DNA of 64,000 nt from JACPFJ01 sp036504875 (GTDB taxonomy: Bacteria > Desulfobacterota > Desulfuromonadia > Geobacterales > Pseudopelobacteraceae), in the NCBI GenBank assembly GCA_036504875.1, contig DASXUK010000042.1, forward strand, positions 1 to 64,000. The letters are read 5' to 3'. Under the pieces are notes generated by a model, which made no database searches, was not told the DNA's origin, and worked only from the letters and a program-made list of their open reading frames with translations. The position numbers and the translations under genes were made by a program. This document shows, in pieces, positions 26,520 to 35,518 of the stretch. Each line of letters starts with the position of its first letter. Positions within the stretch are counted from its first letter, which is position 1.

Positions 26520-27185
26520 TTATCTATATTTCTCAACTCCAACACGCTGGCAGTATGAAAACAACTTACAAGTTGAACAGCGTGGCGACACTGGTAGACA
26601 CTGATTCTGGCCGAATGCTACCAGAAGATCATTAATCTCGATCCAGTATTCTTTAGGAAGTTTATTACGCAGAGCAGATTCGGTCTGTTCAGGTGTTTTC
26701 GTACTTACATAGCCCCAACGGTTACAGATACGATGTACATGGGTATCAACACAAATCGCCTGTTTTCCGAAGCCCAGTGTCAGCACCAGATTGGCTGTTT
26801 TGCGCCCTACCCCTTTAAAGATTAGCAGCTGGTCGATTTCATCCGGAACTTTTCCATTAAATTCGTCTACCAGCCGGCGTGATATTTCCAGGATCTGTTC
26901 CGCCTTAACCCGATAAAATCCAGCCGGATAAATAAGACTTGCTATCTCTTCCACTGGCACTTGCTGCATGGCTACAGGGTGGTCCGCCTTTTTAAACAGC
27001 CGTGCCGAGGCCTGGGCCGTTATATCATCCTTGGTGCGTAATGAGATGATACAGGATACGAGCACTTTAAAAGGACTGGCGACCCCTTCGGCAACCACCG
27101 TGACCGCAGGTTTACGCCACTGCAGGTACTCATTTCTCAATATGGCAATAATTTTATGTATATCATCATCGTGCCTCATGGCCAT
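26520..27185 (-). CDS. nth: Endonuclease III
   Basis: This DNA glycosylase/AP lyase removes oxidised pyrimidines in base-excision repair. The 221-residue protein has the helix-hairpin-helix GVGRKTANLVLTLGFG with the catalytic Lys, the Asp in CVDTHVHRICNRWG, and the C-terminal Fe-S ligands CX6CX2CX5C (CLPVSPRCSTCKLFSYC). The length is a little above the usual 210. It is divergent from the PHP gene with about 75 bp between. The IS1595 element lies just downstream, so its transcript may run toward the IS end. Confidence 0.95.
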   Translation of the reverse strand: MAMRHDDDIHKIIAILRNEYLQWRKPAVTVVAEGVASPFKVLVSCIISLRTKDDITAQASARLFKKADHPVAMQQVPVEEIASLIYPAGFYRVKAEQILEISRRLVDEFNGKVPDEIDQLLIFKGVGRKTANLVLTLGFGKQAICVDTHVHRICNRWGYVSTKTPEQTESALRNKLPKEYWIEINDLLVAFGQNQCLPVSPRCSTCKLFSYCQRVGVEKYR

Positions 27186-27259
27186 GAATAGTACCTGAAG
27201 GCTGTGGGCTGCGCAATATCGGTTTTACTTTTTAATTCGCCAGCGCTACTATTGCCCCT

Positions 27260-28129
27260 ATGGCTACTGATAAAAAGAAGTATATCGACCTGCATATGCA
27301 TTCTAACTATTCTGATGGAGTTTTTTCGCCAACCGAACTGGTCGAACAAGCAAAATCAGAAGATCTGACAGCTATAGCCTTAGCAGATCACGATTCCCTG
27401 ACAGGCATCCCTGAAGCGCTTCAAGCCGGCGCGAAACAATCAATAGAAGTTATCCCTGCTGTTGAACTTTCAGTTCAATTCGGCAGGTACAAAGACGTTC
27501 ATCTGCTCGGATATGGCATCGATTACACTAACAAAAACTTTCTTGAACGATTGAACGCGTTTCGTGAGCGGCGAGAGCGCCGGAATATGGATATCCTTGA
27601 GCGGGTGAATGAATCGCTGGTCATCGAAAAGCGCCAAGTGATTCCTTTAAACGAGGTACTTGCCCATGCCAGAGATGCAATAGGGCGGCCGCACATTGCT
27701 CGTGCACTTTTGGAAAGGCGCTATGTAGCTAATGTTGAAGAAGCTTTCAGGCGCTACCTGATACCTTGTAACGTACCAAAACAGTACTGGTCGATAAAAG
27801 AAGCGATCACTGAAATCAGAAGCTTAGGCGGCGCTGCTGTCCTGGCACATCCAACCACCATCACAAACGATCAGCAAAAACTGTGTAGTATATTAAAAGA
27901 CCTGGCTGAGATGGGGCTTGATGGGATCGAGGTTTTTAACAACATGGCTTTTCCATTGGAATCGGAATATCTGCGGCGGGCAGCCCAGGAACTGGGACTT
28001 ATTGTTACAGGAGGGTCTGATTTTCACGGCATTGAGGAGGGGCTAAAAATGGGGCGGGGGCGAGGAGGCATGCGTTTCAGTGCCAACCTACTGCCCCCTC
28101 TCCGATCCTTGCTTTTGCAAAGAAACTAA
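27260..28129 (+). CDS. PHP-domain phosphoesterase (RNase AM/YciV type)
   Basis: This 289-residue metal-dependent phosphoesterase matches the TrpH/YciV family, whose E. coli member trims 5' ends of rRNA and hydrolyses 3',5'-nucleotide bisphosphates. Metal-binding motifs are visible: YIDLHMHSNYSDG (His12, His14), LADHDSL, PHIARALL, AAVLAHPT and the C-terminal GGSDFHG. The length fits. No strong ribosome binding site precedes ATG 27260. It is convergent with the kinase-BON gene. Confidence 0.88.
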   Translation: MATDKKKYIDLHMHSNYSDGVFSPTELVEQAKSEDLTAIALADHDSLTGIPEALQAGAKQSIEVIPAVELSVQFGRYKDVHLLGYGIDYTNKNFLERLNAFRERRERRNMDILERVNESLVIEKRQVIPLNEVLAHARDAIGRPHIARALLERRYVANVEEAFRRYLIPCNVPKQYWSIKEAITEIRSLGGAAVLAHPTTITNDQQKLCSILKDLAEMGLDGIEVFNNMAFPLESEYLRRAAQELGLIVTGGSDFHGIEEGLKMGRGRGGMRFSANLLPPLRSLLLQRN

Positions 28130-28145
28130 TTTCAGAATAGATGTT

Positions 28146-28973
28146 TTAGCCTTTGTCTTTATAAGATTTATAATTCACCACCTGAATATCAGCCTCCACC
28201 GATTTAACCCCTTTGACCGATTCCACTATTTTGATGGCTCTCTTTTTTTCTTCCTCTGAAGCAAGATACCCGCTTAAAACTATACTTCCTTTTTCAGCAA
28301 TGATCTTAAAAGGGCGATAATCCAGGTCAGGCGAGTTAAGCAGAGCTGTTTCGATTCTTTTTGTTATGATCGTGTTATCGATTTTCTCAACAGCACCTTT
28401 TTCAGCCTCTTTGAGACTGGGCTCCTTTGCAGCTGCGACAATGCTATCGATAATGGTTTCCGGCGACAGCCGCGAGGTATTGAAGGTCAAATCATACCCG
28501 AGCGGGTCTTCCCAGGCCCTATCAAAATAAAAATGTATAAAACCGCCTCGCTGATGGTCACTGCGCCGGATCATAGAACTAGCCAGATCAGGATCGATCC
28601 ATTCTCTTTCAGCGAAGCGCTCTACCCGCTCATCAAAATCTGCAATGAACCGAAGTCTTAGAACATTGCCGCAATCTTTCAGCAAATCCTGACCTCCGCG
28701 GCCATAGAGGATTATATTTCCCTTACGTGCAAAATCGAGCAGGATCAGTTCGACTGTATTAAGGGCGGCCGCTCGTTTACGGTCCTCGGCCGTTATATAT
28801 GAAGGCGGTTTTTCATCCACCATCTGAAGCATTTCTGGGGATAGTCCATATTTGGAAGCACAGGCGCTGATGCGAGTACCGTCCACCAGCGTGTACTTGA
28901 GCTTTTTAGCGACTGCATCCGCTATATGATAAGCCCCGGTGCCCATTTCTCGTGAAATCGTAATAACAGCCAT
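28146..28973 (-). CDS. Cytidylate-kinase-like domain fused to a BON domain
   Basis: This 275-residue protein begins MAVITISREMGTGAYHIADA, the pattern of the cytidylate kinase-like family (PF13189-type), with ILYGRGGQDLL and FAEREWIDPD further on. The P-loop is loose: GTGAYHIA replaces the usual GSGGREIG, without a clear Lys. Residues about 205-270 form a BON domain (TKRIETALLNSP, GSIVLSGYLASEEEKKRAI, VKGVKSVEADIQVV), normally found in periplasmic lipid-binding proteins. No signal peptide is present. GGAGG lies upstream of ATG 28973. The fusion is odd; its substrate and location are unclear. Confidence 0.8.
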   Translation of the reverse strand: MAVITISREMGTGAYHIADAVAKKLKYTLVDGTRISACASKYGLSPEMLQMVDEKPPSYITAEDRKRAAALNTVELILLDFARKGNIILYGRGGQDLLKDCGNVLRLRFIADFDERVERFAEREWIDPDLASSMIRRSDHQRGGFIHFYFDRAWEDPLGYDLTFNTSRLSPETIIDSIVAAAKEPSLKEAEKGAVEKIDNTIITKRIETALLNSPDLDYRPFKIIAEKGSIVLSGYLASEEEKKRAIKIVESVKGVKSVEADIQVVNYKSYKDKG

Positions 28974-29066
28974 TAAAATCCTCCATTCTTTGTGCTATTC
29001 CAGCCGCTATATATCATGTTGTAGTTGTGTTCACAAGAAGGTAATGCTACCTTTCCGGTGATATGA

Positions 29067-29684
29067 ATGCAAAGGAGCTCTCTTCTGCCTGATTACACCT
29101 TTTTCCTGATTCGCTTCATGATCTTTGCCATTATCCATTCATTACTTGCCAGCAAGCTCGTAAAAAACTGGGTGACTGTGTTAACCGGAAGGGAGCTGCG
29201 CTTCTACCGGTTAAGCTATAACCTGATTTCCTTTGTCATGTTCGGCTGGGTCATGGCTGCTTACCGGAACTCCCCGGTGCTCTATTACGCGCCGGGTGCC
29301 TGGAGCTTGGCATTATACTTAGCTCAGTTAATGATCGTACTCATCCTGTTCAACTGCATGCATCAGACCGGCTGGGGCGCATTCCTTGGCATAAAACCGC
29401 TTCCGGCAATAAAAACATCAGAACAGCTGGTCGCCACCGGATGGTATTCTTGCGTGCGTCACCCGCTTTATTTCTTCTCAGTCCTGTTCATGGTTCTTAA
29501 CCCGGTGATGACGCTCCAATGGCTCATGCTGACCATTTTTACGGCAATCTATTTCACAGCAGGGGCCTTGATTGAGGAGCACCGGCTTTTAGCACAGTTT
29601 GGCCACCGCTACCGATGTTATCAAAAGAATGTTCCCTTCATAATTCCCAATCTAAAAAAACTCAAGAAACCGACAAACGCCTGA
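29067..29684 (+). CDS. Integral-membrane methyltransferase-like protein (NnrU/ICMT/PEMT type)
   Basis: This 205-residue protein has about five hydrophobic helices. The C-terminal ATGWYSCVRHPLYFFSVLF and ALIEEHRLLAQFGHRYRCYQ blocks are the signature of isoprenylcysteine/phospholipid methyltransferase-like and NnrU proteins, where the RHP and EEH residues bind SAM. The substrate is unknown. ATG 29067 has only a weak GGTG upstream; a strong AAAGGAG lies inside the frame, just before a CTG at 29085, so the start is uncertain. It overlaps the convergent mgtC-like gene by 23 bp. Confidence 0.75.
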   Translation: MQRSSLLPDYTFFLIRFMIFAIIHSLLASKLVKNWVTVLTGRELRFYRLSYNLISFVMFGWVMAAYRNSPVLYYAPGAWSLALYLAQLMIVLILFNCMHQTGWGAFLGIKPLPAIKTSEQLVATGWYSCVRHPLYFFSVLFMVLNPVMTLQWLMLTIFTAIYFTAGALIEEHRLLAQFGHRYRCYQKNVPFIIPNLKKLKKPTNA

Positions 29685-30357
29685 AGTCGACCCTGCTCAC
29701 CCCTTCTATCGCCGAAAGCCGATCAATCACATCATAAGAAATCTGATTACCGCGCATTTTTATTTGCAGGTTAAACACCAGACAATCTTGAGATCGTTTT
29801 TCCATACCAACCGGGGTAAGCTGAAAGCCACACTTGTTTACAATCTGTGTAATACGTTCCAACTGCCCCTCGATGTCGCTGCTGTCTACCGATAGGATGG
29901 CGTAGCTGTCTCTAGCAATCATGCCCTCGATCTTCTTTAATATAACCAAACTGACCAAGGCAATAGCTGTAACAAGAATTGACAGCATAAACAGACCCGC
30001 TCCGCAAGCCGCCCCAATAGCAGCTGCAATCCAGAGACAAGCAGCCGTTGTCAACCCGCGTACGGAAGCCCGTTCACGTATAATGGCCCCCGCCCCTAAG
30101 AAACCGATGCCAACTACTACTTGGGCAGCCACCCGACCAGGATCGACTCCGACCGGCATAGTACCGCTGAAGTTTCCAAAGACGTGATAGAAATTAATCG
30201 AGATAACCACAAATAGAGCGGAACCAAGCGCAACCAGAAGATGAGTTCTGAAACCGGCTGTCCGCCCATGTACTTCCCGTTCCAGGCCAATCAGGGCACC
30301 TAGAAGTGAAGCAAGCAAAAGCCGTCCCGCCATTACCATGTCAAAATCAGAAAACAT
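29662..30357 (-). CDS. MgtC/SapB family membrane protein
   Basis: This 231-residue protein has four to five N-terminal helices with the family block LIGLEREVHGRTAGFRTHLL and VGIGFLGAGAIIRE, followed by a cytoplasmic C-terminal domain resembling an ACT fold (about 150-231). MgtC proteins modulate F-type ATPase and magnesium homeostasis in pathogens; in environmental bacteria the role is less clear. AGGAG precedes ATG 30357. It directly follows the small GTPase gene (8 bp apart), suggesting it is the last gene of the SPOR-HEAT-GTPase operon. Confidence 0.88.
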   Translation of the reverse strand: MFSDFDMVMAGRLLLASLLGALIGLEREVHGRTAGFRTHLLVALGSALFVVISINFYHVFGNFSGTMPVGVDPGRVAAQVVVGIGFLGAGAIIRERASVRGLTTAACLWIAAAIGAACGAGLFMLSILVTAIALVSLVILKKIEGMIARDSYAILSVDSSDIEGQLERITQIVNKCGFQLTPVGMEKRSQDCLVFNLQIKMRGNQISYDVIDRLSAIEGVSRVDFRRLSVS

Positions 30358-30365
30358 TGCCTCTC

Positions 30366-31241
30366 CTACTCAGAACCGATAGAAATCGTCAGCACCAATC
30401 GCCGGAACTCACCGGACAGAGATATATCCAAGGGTATCTGAACGGAGTTGCCAGCGACACTCAGACCTGTTTCAGCGAGCGTAATTTCCAAATCAGTGGC
30501 TCCACTGCCGGGTTGTAAATTCGTTCTTTTGTCGATAAAAATTGCTTGCTCAGGTTCAACACGGCTTACAGGTTCTTTTTCAGCATCAGATCTGGTTCCA
30601 GCAGTTTGCTCATCGGCATCAACATCCGCTTCAATATCTTCATCAGGCGGAGGAATATTATCACGCTCCCTGATTCCGGTTATAATGTCGCGAGAGAGCA
30701 GGGACAGGGTTTCCAGGACACCATTTCCGGTTGTAGCTGTGGTGAGGCACGAATTGCAGCATTCCAATCCGAGCAGGGATGCCTGTTCAGAAGCAGACAG
30801 CGTCGATCTGTCAGCCTTATTCACCTGCAGTACCATAGGGATATCACTCAGACCTACGCCATAGGCATTCAGAAACTCGCACGTTTCCGCCAGGCTTTGC
30901 TGCGCAGCAGGTAAAGCATCTGGGGATCCATCCATTACAAAAACCAGACCGTCGGCTCCCTTGAGAGTCATTTTCCAGGCGGCAGGATTAGCAACGTTTG
31001 CGTGTAAGGTATAAACATGGAAACGCAGCCTGTAACCACCGAAAACCGGTTGTTCAAAGGGGCTGAAGTCAAAGAAGTGAAGCGTAGATCCGGCTGTGGG
31101 CTGGGCTTTCAATTCCCCGCGCAAGCTCGGCTTAATTCGGTCATAAACATATTGAAGGGATGTGGCCTTACCTGCGCCTGGTTGGCCACAGTAGACGATC
31201 TTTGCATTAACCTCTTGTTTGGCATGATTTACAATAGCCAT
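30366..31241 (-). CDS. MglA-like small GTPase with C-terminal extension
   Basis: This 291-residue protein resembles the deltaproteobacterial MglA polarity GTPases: MAIVNHAKQEVNAKIVYCGQ at the start, Walker A GQPGAGKATS at about 19-28, GADGLVFVMDGSPDA and the guanine-specificity motif VNKAD. The P-loop Thr/Ser position holds Ala (GKA), which could weaken Mg binding, and LCGKTT of classical MglA is changed to GAGKAT. Residues about 200-291 are an acidic linker plus a domain of unknown type. ATG 31241 has GGGAG upstream. It lies between the HEAT-repeat and MgtC genes on one strand and probably works with them. Confidence 0.8.
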   Translation of the reverse strand: MAIVNHAKQEVNAKIVYCGQPGAGKATSLQYVYDRIKPSLRGELKAQPTAGSTLHFFDFSPFEQPVFGGYRLRFHVYTLHANVANPAAWKMTLKGADGLVFVMDGSPDALPAAQQSLAETCEFLNAYGVGLSDIPMVLQVNKADRSTLSASEQASLLGLECCNSCLTTATTGNGVLETLSLLSRDIITGIRERDNIPPPDEDIEADVDADEQTAGTRSDAEKEPVSRVEPEQAIFIDKRTNLQPGSGATDLEITLAETGLSVAGNSVQIPLDISLSGEFRRLVLTISIGSE

Positions 31242-31290
31242 CCGTGCTCCCTGTTTTCGCAACGCCTTGTCCAGACAGGGCGTACCATTA

Positions 31291-32241
31291 TTATCGTTTT
31301 TTGTTTAAAAGCATACGTTTTGCCTGTGTAGAGACTACCGAAGATATATTTTTACTCTTGGCATAGTTGGCTACATCCTTCTCTCCCAGGGTAGAAAGAT
31401 ATCTAAGTGCGTTGGGCACGGGTGTGCGTGGATTCTCTACCAGCGCCTTCCGAATCAGGTAATTTTTGATCCACTCCTTGTTGGCACAGATCAGACGCAT
31501 GATTTCATCATTTTGCACGCCTGCTTTCAATAATGTTAATATCTCGGCATCGGTTAAGCGGGGGTTTTTGATAACACTGCCGGAAACCAACTTGTTGGCA
31601 TCCTTGATCAAAATTGAGCGCCATTCCTTGTCTCCCGAGAGCGCCATCTTGATCTTCTCGGAGATCCCCATCAACTGGCACATCTTGTATTTGCTTAGGT
31701 ATTCCTCTTTCTCTTCAAAATCCTCAGGTTCTTCCTCATCTACCGTCTGATCAGCGTTATCTTCAGATTTTTCATCGTGCTCAGCCAGATCTTCAAACTG
31801 GTGCTGGGCATGGCATTCATCTTCCTCCGATAACTGCCCGTCATCACCGGCAATAGCATCCACAGCAGGCTGCGTTGCCAAAAGCTGCACAAGGAATTCC
31901 CGGGCCGGTAAGCTGAGTGCTTCAGACTCCAGAAGTGCAGCAACAATGGCTGGATTATCCTTGTGATGGCGTACAATAACATCCAGGATAGCCGGATGTT
32001 GACCTGGTTGGCGAATAAATTCCAGCAATAAACCTTCTGATAGTTCACCGAAAGCAACAGCTGCTGCACTTTTAACCACCAGATCAGAGTCATTCATAAG
32101 GCTAAAGATGAGCATGACCGAATGCGCTGGAGTCATCTCGACAGCCGCTGAGAGTCCCTTTAGCTTTTCATCGCTACTAACACCTGGTCTAATATAGGCC
32201 GCCACCGACGAAGGAAATTTTAGCCTGATTATTTCTGTCAT
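31291..32241 (-). CDS. HEAT-repeat-like protein of the GTPase operon
   Basis: This 316-residue protein is made of alpha-helical repeats of HEAT type (for example LIFSLMNDSDLVVKSAAAVA at about 44-63) with an acidic Glu/Asp-rich insert at about 139-175. The C-terminal half has TDAEILTLLKAGVQNDEIMRLI and a repeat-like NPRTPVPNALRYL. There is no signal peptide. Such scaffolds commonly bind partner proteins; here it sits 49 bp upstream of the MglA-like GTPase and 6 bp after the SPOR-protein gene, so a complex is plausible. AGGAG precedes ATG 32241. Confidence 0.75.
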   Translation of the reverse strand: MTEIIRLKFPSSVAAYIRPGVSSDEKLKGLSAAVEMTPAHSVMLIFSLMNDSDLVVKSAAAVAFGELSEGLLLEFIRQPGQHPAILDVIVRHHKDNPAIVAALLESEALSLPAREFLVQLLATQPAVDAIAGDDGQLSEEDECHAQHQFEDLAEHDEKSEDNADQTVDEEEPEDFEEKEEYLSKYKMCQLMGISEKIKMALSGDKEWRSILIKDANKLVSGSVIKNPRLTDAEILTLLKAGVQNDEIMRLICANKEWIKNYLIRKALVENPRTPVPNALRYLSTLGEKDVANYAKSKNISSVVSTQAKRMLLNKKR

Positions 32242-32247
32242 AGACTC

Positions 32248-33324
32248 CTACTGTGCTGAAAGACAGGCTGATTTTACGCCGGCATCTTTCAGCTTCTTTA
32301 AGGCTGCTTCAGCCGCCTTCTTGCTTGTGAATGTGCCGGCCGTAAGCTTCTTGGTAGGTATTGCCACCTCTGCTTTTTTGAGCGCCAAGGAAAATCCCGC
32401 GGCAGCCAAACGTTCTTTTTCGGATGACGCCCGTTCGTCCAAAAGGTAAGAACCGGCGTAGACAGCCGGTTTTCCAGCATGGTCCATAATAAAAGCGTCC
32501 GAGGTATAGCGCTTTAGTTTTTCCAGCTCGGCTTGAGCGGCATTACGGTCTTTATACTCACCTAACAAGAGACGATTCATGGTTGTTTTTTTACGGGCTC
32601 CGGTAGTCACAGACGCCTCCAGACCGGCCTTTCTGATAAGTGCCAGATTTGGAGCAAGTGCATCTTCCAACAGATAGGAACCGACTACCACAGTAAAACG
32701 AACACCAGAACCCTGGGCTTCTTTAGCTGGCTGCTGTTTATCTTTGACCACCGGTAATGGTTTCTTCACAACCTCCCGATTTACTGGCTTTATGGGTTTG
32801 GGGGCCGCCGCCACCTTTTGTTCTACAATTTTCGGTTGCTTTTTCTCAGGAGCCTGTTTCTTATCATCATTCCTGGATACCACTTTGGGTCCCGGTTTTT
32901 GTGCGGGCTGCGGCAGAGGCTTCTTAACTTCCGTTTTGGGAGGTTCCAATTTTTTTGATAGATCCTTAGGAGATTCTTTTGGTGCAACAGGAGCCGGGAT
33001 TGCCTGTGCAACTTTAGGAGGTTCCGGTTTTTCAGCCGTTGGCGAAGCCAGCTCTTTGGGGGCGCCGGGAACAGCAGCCGGAGCAATCCCTTTGGCTACA
33101 TCCCCGCTACGAGGCGGAAGCGGATTTTTCACTACCTGCGGAGCTGGTGGTTCAGCCGGCTTATTTTCAACTTGCGGTTTGATCAGACCAGTGAAAAAGT
33201 AGATATAGGCGAATCCCGCCACCAGAACCAGCAGGACCACCAACAATATATTCTGGTTGCCTTTGTTACCGGGAGATGCCGCTTTGGGGCTGTCCTCGCT
33301 ATCCTTGTTAAATTTAAAATCCAT
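32248..33324 (-). CDS. Membrane-anchored SPOR-domain protein
   Basis: This 358-residue protein has a short cytoplasmic tail, one membrane helix (about 27-46), a long Pro/Lys/Ala-rich periplasmic linker (about 50-205) and two SPOR-like units at the C-terminus (VRFTVVVGSYLL and VYAGSYLLDER repeats). SPOR domains bind denuded septal peptidoglycan, so it should localise to division sites. GGAGG precedes ATG 33324. It heads the operon with the HEAT, GTPase and MgtC genes and is preceded by the EF-G paralogue. Confidence 0.85.
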   Translation of the reverse strand: MDFKFNKDSEDSPKAASPGNKGNQNILLVVLLVLVAGFAYIYFFTGLIKPQVENKPAEPPAPQVVKNPLPPRSGDVAKGIAPAAVPGAPKELASPTAEKPEPPKVAQAIPAPVAPKESPKDLSKKLEPPKTEVKKPLPQPAQKPGPKVVSRNDDKKQAPEKKQPKIVEQKVAAAPKPIKPVNREVVKKPLPVVKDKQQPAKEAQGSGVRFTVVVGSYLLEDALAPNLALIRKAGLEASVTTGARKKTTMNRLLLGEYKDRNAAQAELEKLKRYTSDAFIMDHAGKPAVYAGSYLLDERASSEKERLAAAGFSLALKKAEVAIPTKKLTAGTFTSKKAAEAALKKLKDAGVKSACLSAQ

Positions 33325-33390
33325 ACCAAACCTCCTTTTGCTTATGCATTAGCATTAGACGTCAAAACATGCTGCTGCTTGTGCTATTAG

Positions 33391-35478
33391 TTATCCATTC
33401 TTTTTGGCTGCATTAGCCTCGGCAATTACCTTCTGCGAGAGATGCGTCGGCAACTCCTCGTAATGTGAAAATTCCATCGAGAACATTCCACGGTCACTGG
33501 TCATCGATTTCAGGTCATTGGAGTAGGCCAGCACCTCGCTCATCGGCACAACGGCGCGGATTATCTGTGAATTCGCCTTGGGCTCTACTCCGACTACCTT
33601 TCCTCGGCGAGAGTTAAGATCTCCGATTACATCGCCCATGTTCTCGTCCGGAACTGTCACCTTGAGATTTACTATCGGCTCCAGCAACACCGGCTTACAC
33701 ATTTCCATGGCCTTTTTAAAAGCCATTGATCCAGCTACTTTGAAGGCCATTTCGGACGAATCTACGGTGTGAAAGGAACCATCATAAAGAGCAACTTTGA
33801 AATCCACCACCGGATAACCTGCCAAAAAGCCTTCGACTGACGCATCCTGGATACCTTTGTCAACGGCCGGTATATATTGTCTTGGAATCACGCCACCCAC
33901 AATTTTGTCTTCGAAAACATACCCCTCGCCCCGGCTGGTCGGGGACATCTCAATCCAACAATCGCCATACTGGCCGCGTCCACCGGACTGTTTCTTGTAT
34001 TTCCCCTGAACCTTGGCTGAGCCACGGATTGTTTCCAGATAAGGCACCTTGGGGGTCTTCAGAAGAACATCCACACCAAACTTGCGCTTCATCTTCTCAA
34101 CGATTACCTCCAGATGCACCTGCCCCATACCGGAAACAATAAACTCTTTGGTCAGTGGATCACGGTGCGACTCAAGGGTCGGCTCCTCTTCAATCATGCG
34201 ATGCAGGGCGCTGTGAATCTTATCCTCATCGGCCTTGGTCTTAGGTTCGATAGCATATGAAATAACCGGTAAAAGCTGTTTAGCCGGTTCATATACGACC
34301 GGTTTGGAAGGATCGCACAAGGTATCACCGGTGACAGTCTCTTTCAGTTTGGCCACCGCCACAATATCACCGGCCACTGCCTGTTTGATCGGGTGTTGTT
34401 TTTTACCTTCCAGTTCGTAAATTTGCCCGATACGTTCCTCGACTCCTTTGCTGGAATTAAGGATGGTGGTGTCGGAATTGAGAACGCCGGAATAGACACG
34501 GAAGATAGTGATTTTGCCGGTATACGGGTCGGAGGTGGTCTTAAAAACAAGTGCTGAGAATGGCTCATTCTCATCTGAGGCGAGTTCGATCATGCCACCG
34601 GTTTTAGGATGCGTTCCTACCGCTTTGGTGCGATCAAGGGGCGACGGCAGGAAGGCACAGATGCCATCCAGAAGCTGCCTGACTCCGATGTTCTGGGTGG
34701 CAGAGCCGCATAGAACAGCGGTAAAGGTGTTGCGCATGGTGCCGACCCTTAAGCCGTCGATGATCTCCTCCTCAGTCAGCTCTCCGCTATCCAGGTATTT
34801 TTCGGTCAGCGCATCGTAGGCCTCGGCTACGATTTCGACCATATGTTCGCGCAGGCGGTTGGCCTCATCCAGACACTCGGCCGGGATCTCCCCTTCAGTA
34901 CAAATGCCTGATCCATCCTTGGGATAGAAACAGGCCTTCATACGGATCAGGTCGATAATTCCGCTCAGTTTTTCTTCGGCACCAATAGGCATTTGAATCG
35001 CTACACCACGGGCACCGAGTGACTTTTCCATGTCATCGATAGCCCTGAGAAAACTGGCCCGTTCACGGTCCATCTTATTGACAAATGCGATCCTGGGAAT
35101 CTCGAATTCATTGGCCCAACTCCAGATCTCCTCGGTCTGGGCCTTAACTCCGGAAATCGCCGAAAGGATCACCACCGCACAATCAAGGGCACGCATGCAG
35201 GCACGAGTGTCGGCGATAAAATTTCCATAACCTGGGGTATCAACCAAATGTATCGAATGGCCATCCCATTCGCAGTGGTCCAGGGCCGACGTGATCGAAA
35301 TGCGTCTTTTCACCTCTTCCGGCTCAAAATCCATCGTAGCGGTGCCGTCATCCACTCGCCCTAGCCGATCGATCATCCCAGTATCAAAAAGAATCGCTTC
35401 GGCCAAAGACGTTTTGCCGGCACCGCCATGTGCGATGATACCCAGGTTACGGATCTTGCTCGTCTCGTACGTTCCCAT
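33391..35478 (-). CDS. fusA2: Elongation factor G paralogue (FusA2/EF-G-like)
   Basis: This 695-residue translational GTPase has the G1 motif AHGGAGKTSLAE, DTPGYGNF (G3) and NKMDRER (G4), then domains II to V with GRGQYGDCWIEM and RRGKVVGVE. The GG in the G1 motif instead of AHIDAGKTT is typical of the second EF-G class found next to a canonical FusA in delta-proteobacteria. A start at 35478 is fixed by AAGGAGGAG; the longer frame to 35553 reads through coaX. A role in ribosome recycling or stress is inferred from the family. Confidence 0.93.
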   Translation of the reverse strand: MGTYETSKIRNLGIIAHGGAGKTSLAEAILFDTGMIDRLGRVDDGTATMDFEPEEVKRRISITSALDHCEWDGHSIHLVDTPGYGNFIADTRACMRALDCAVVILSAISGVKAQTEEIWSWANEFEIPRIAFVNKMDRERASFLRAIDDMEKSLGARGVAIQMPIGAEEKLSGIIDLIRMKACFYPKDGSGICTEGEIPAECLDEANRLREHMVEIVAEAYDALTEKYLDSGELTEEEIIDGLRVGTMRNTFTAVLCGSATQNIGVRQLLDGICAFLPSPLDRTKAVGTHPKTGGMIELASDENEPFSALVFKTTSDPYTGKITIFRVYSGVLNSDTTILNSSKGVEERIGQIYELEGKKQHPIKQAVAGDIVAVAKLKETVTGDTLCDPSKPVVYEPAKQLLPVISYAIEPKTKADEDKIHSALHRMIEEEPTLESHRDPLTKEFIVSGMGQVHLEVIVEKMKRKFGVDVLLKTPKVPYLETIRGSAKVQGKYKKQSGGRGQYGDCWIEMSPTSRGEGYVFEDKIVGGVIPRQYIPAVDKGIQDASVEGFLAGYPVVDFKVALYDGSFHTVDSSEMAFKVAGSMAFKKAMEMCKPVLLEPIVNLKVTVPDENMGDVIGDLNSRRGKVVGVEPKANSQIIRAVVPMSEVLAYSNDLKSMTSDRGMFSMEFSHYEELPTHLSQKVIAEANAAKKNG

Positions 35479-35518
35479 CTGGTCTCCTCCTTGAGTAGAG
35501 TTAAAAGGAACTGCCCTG

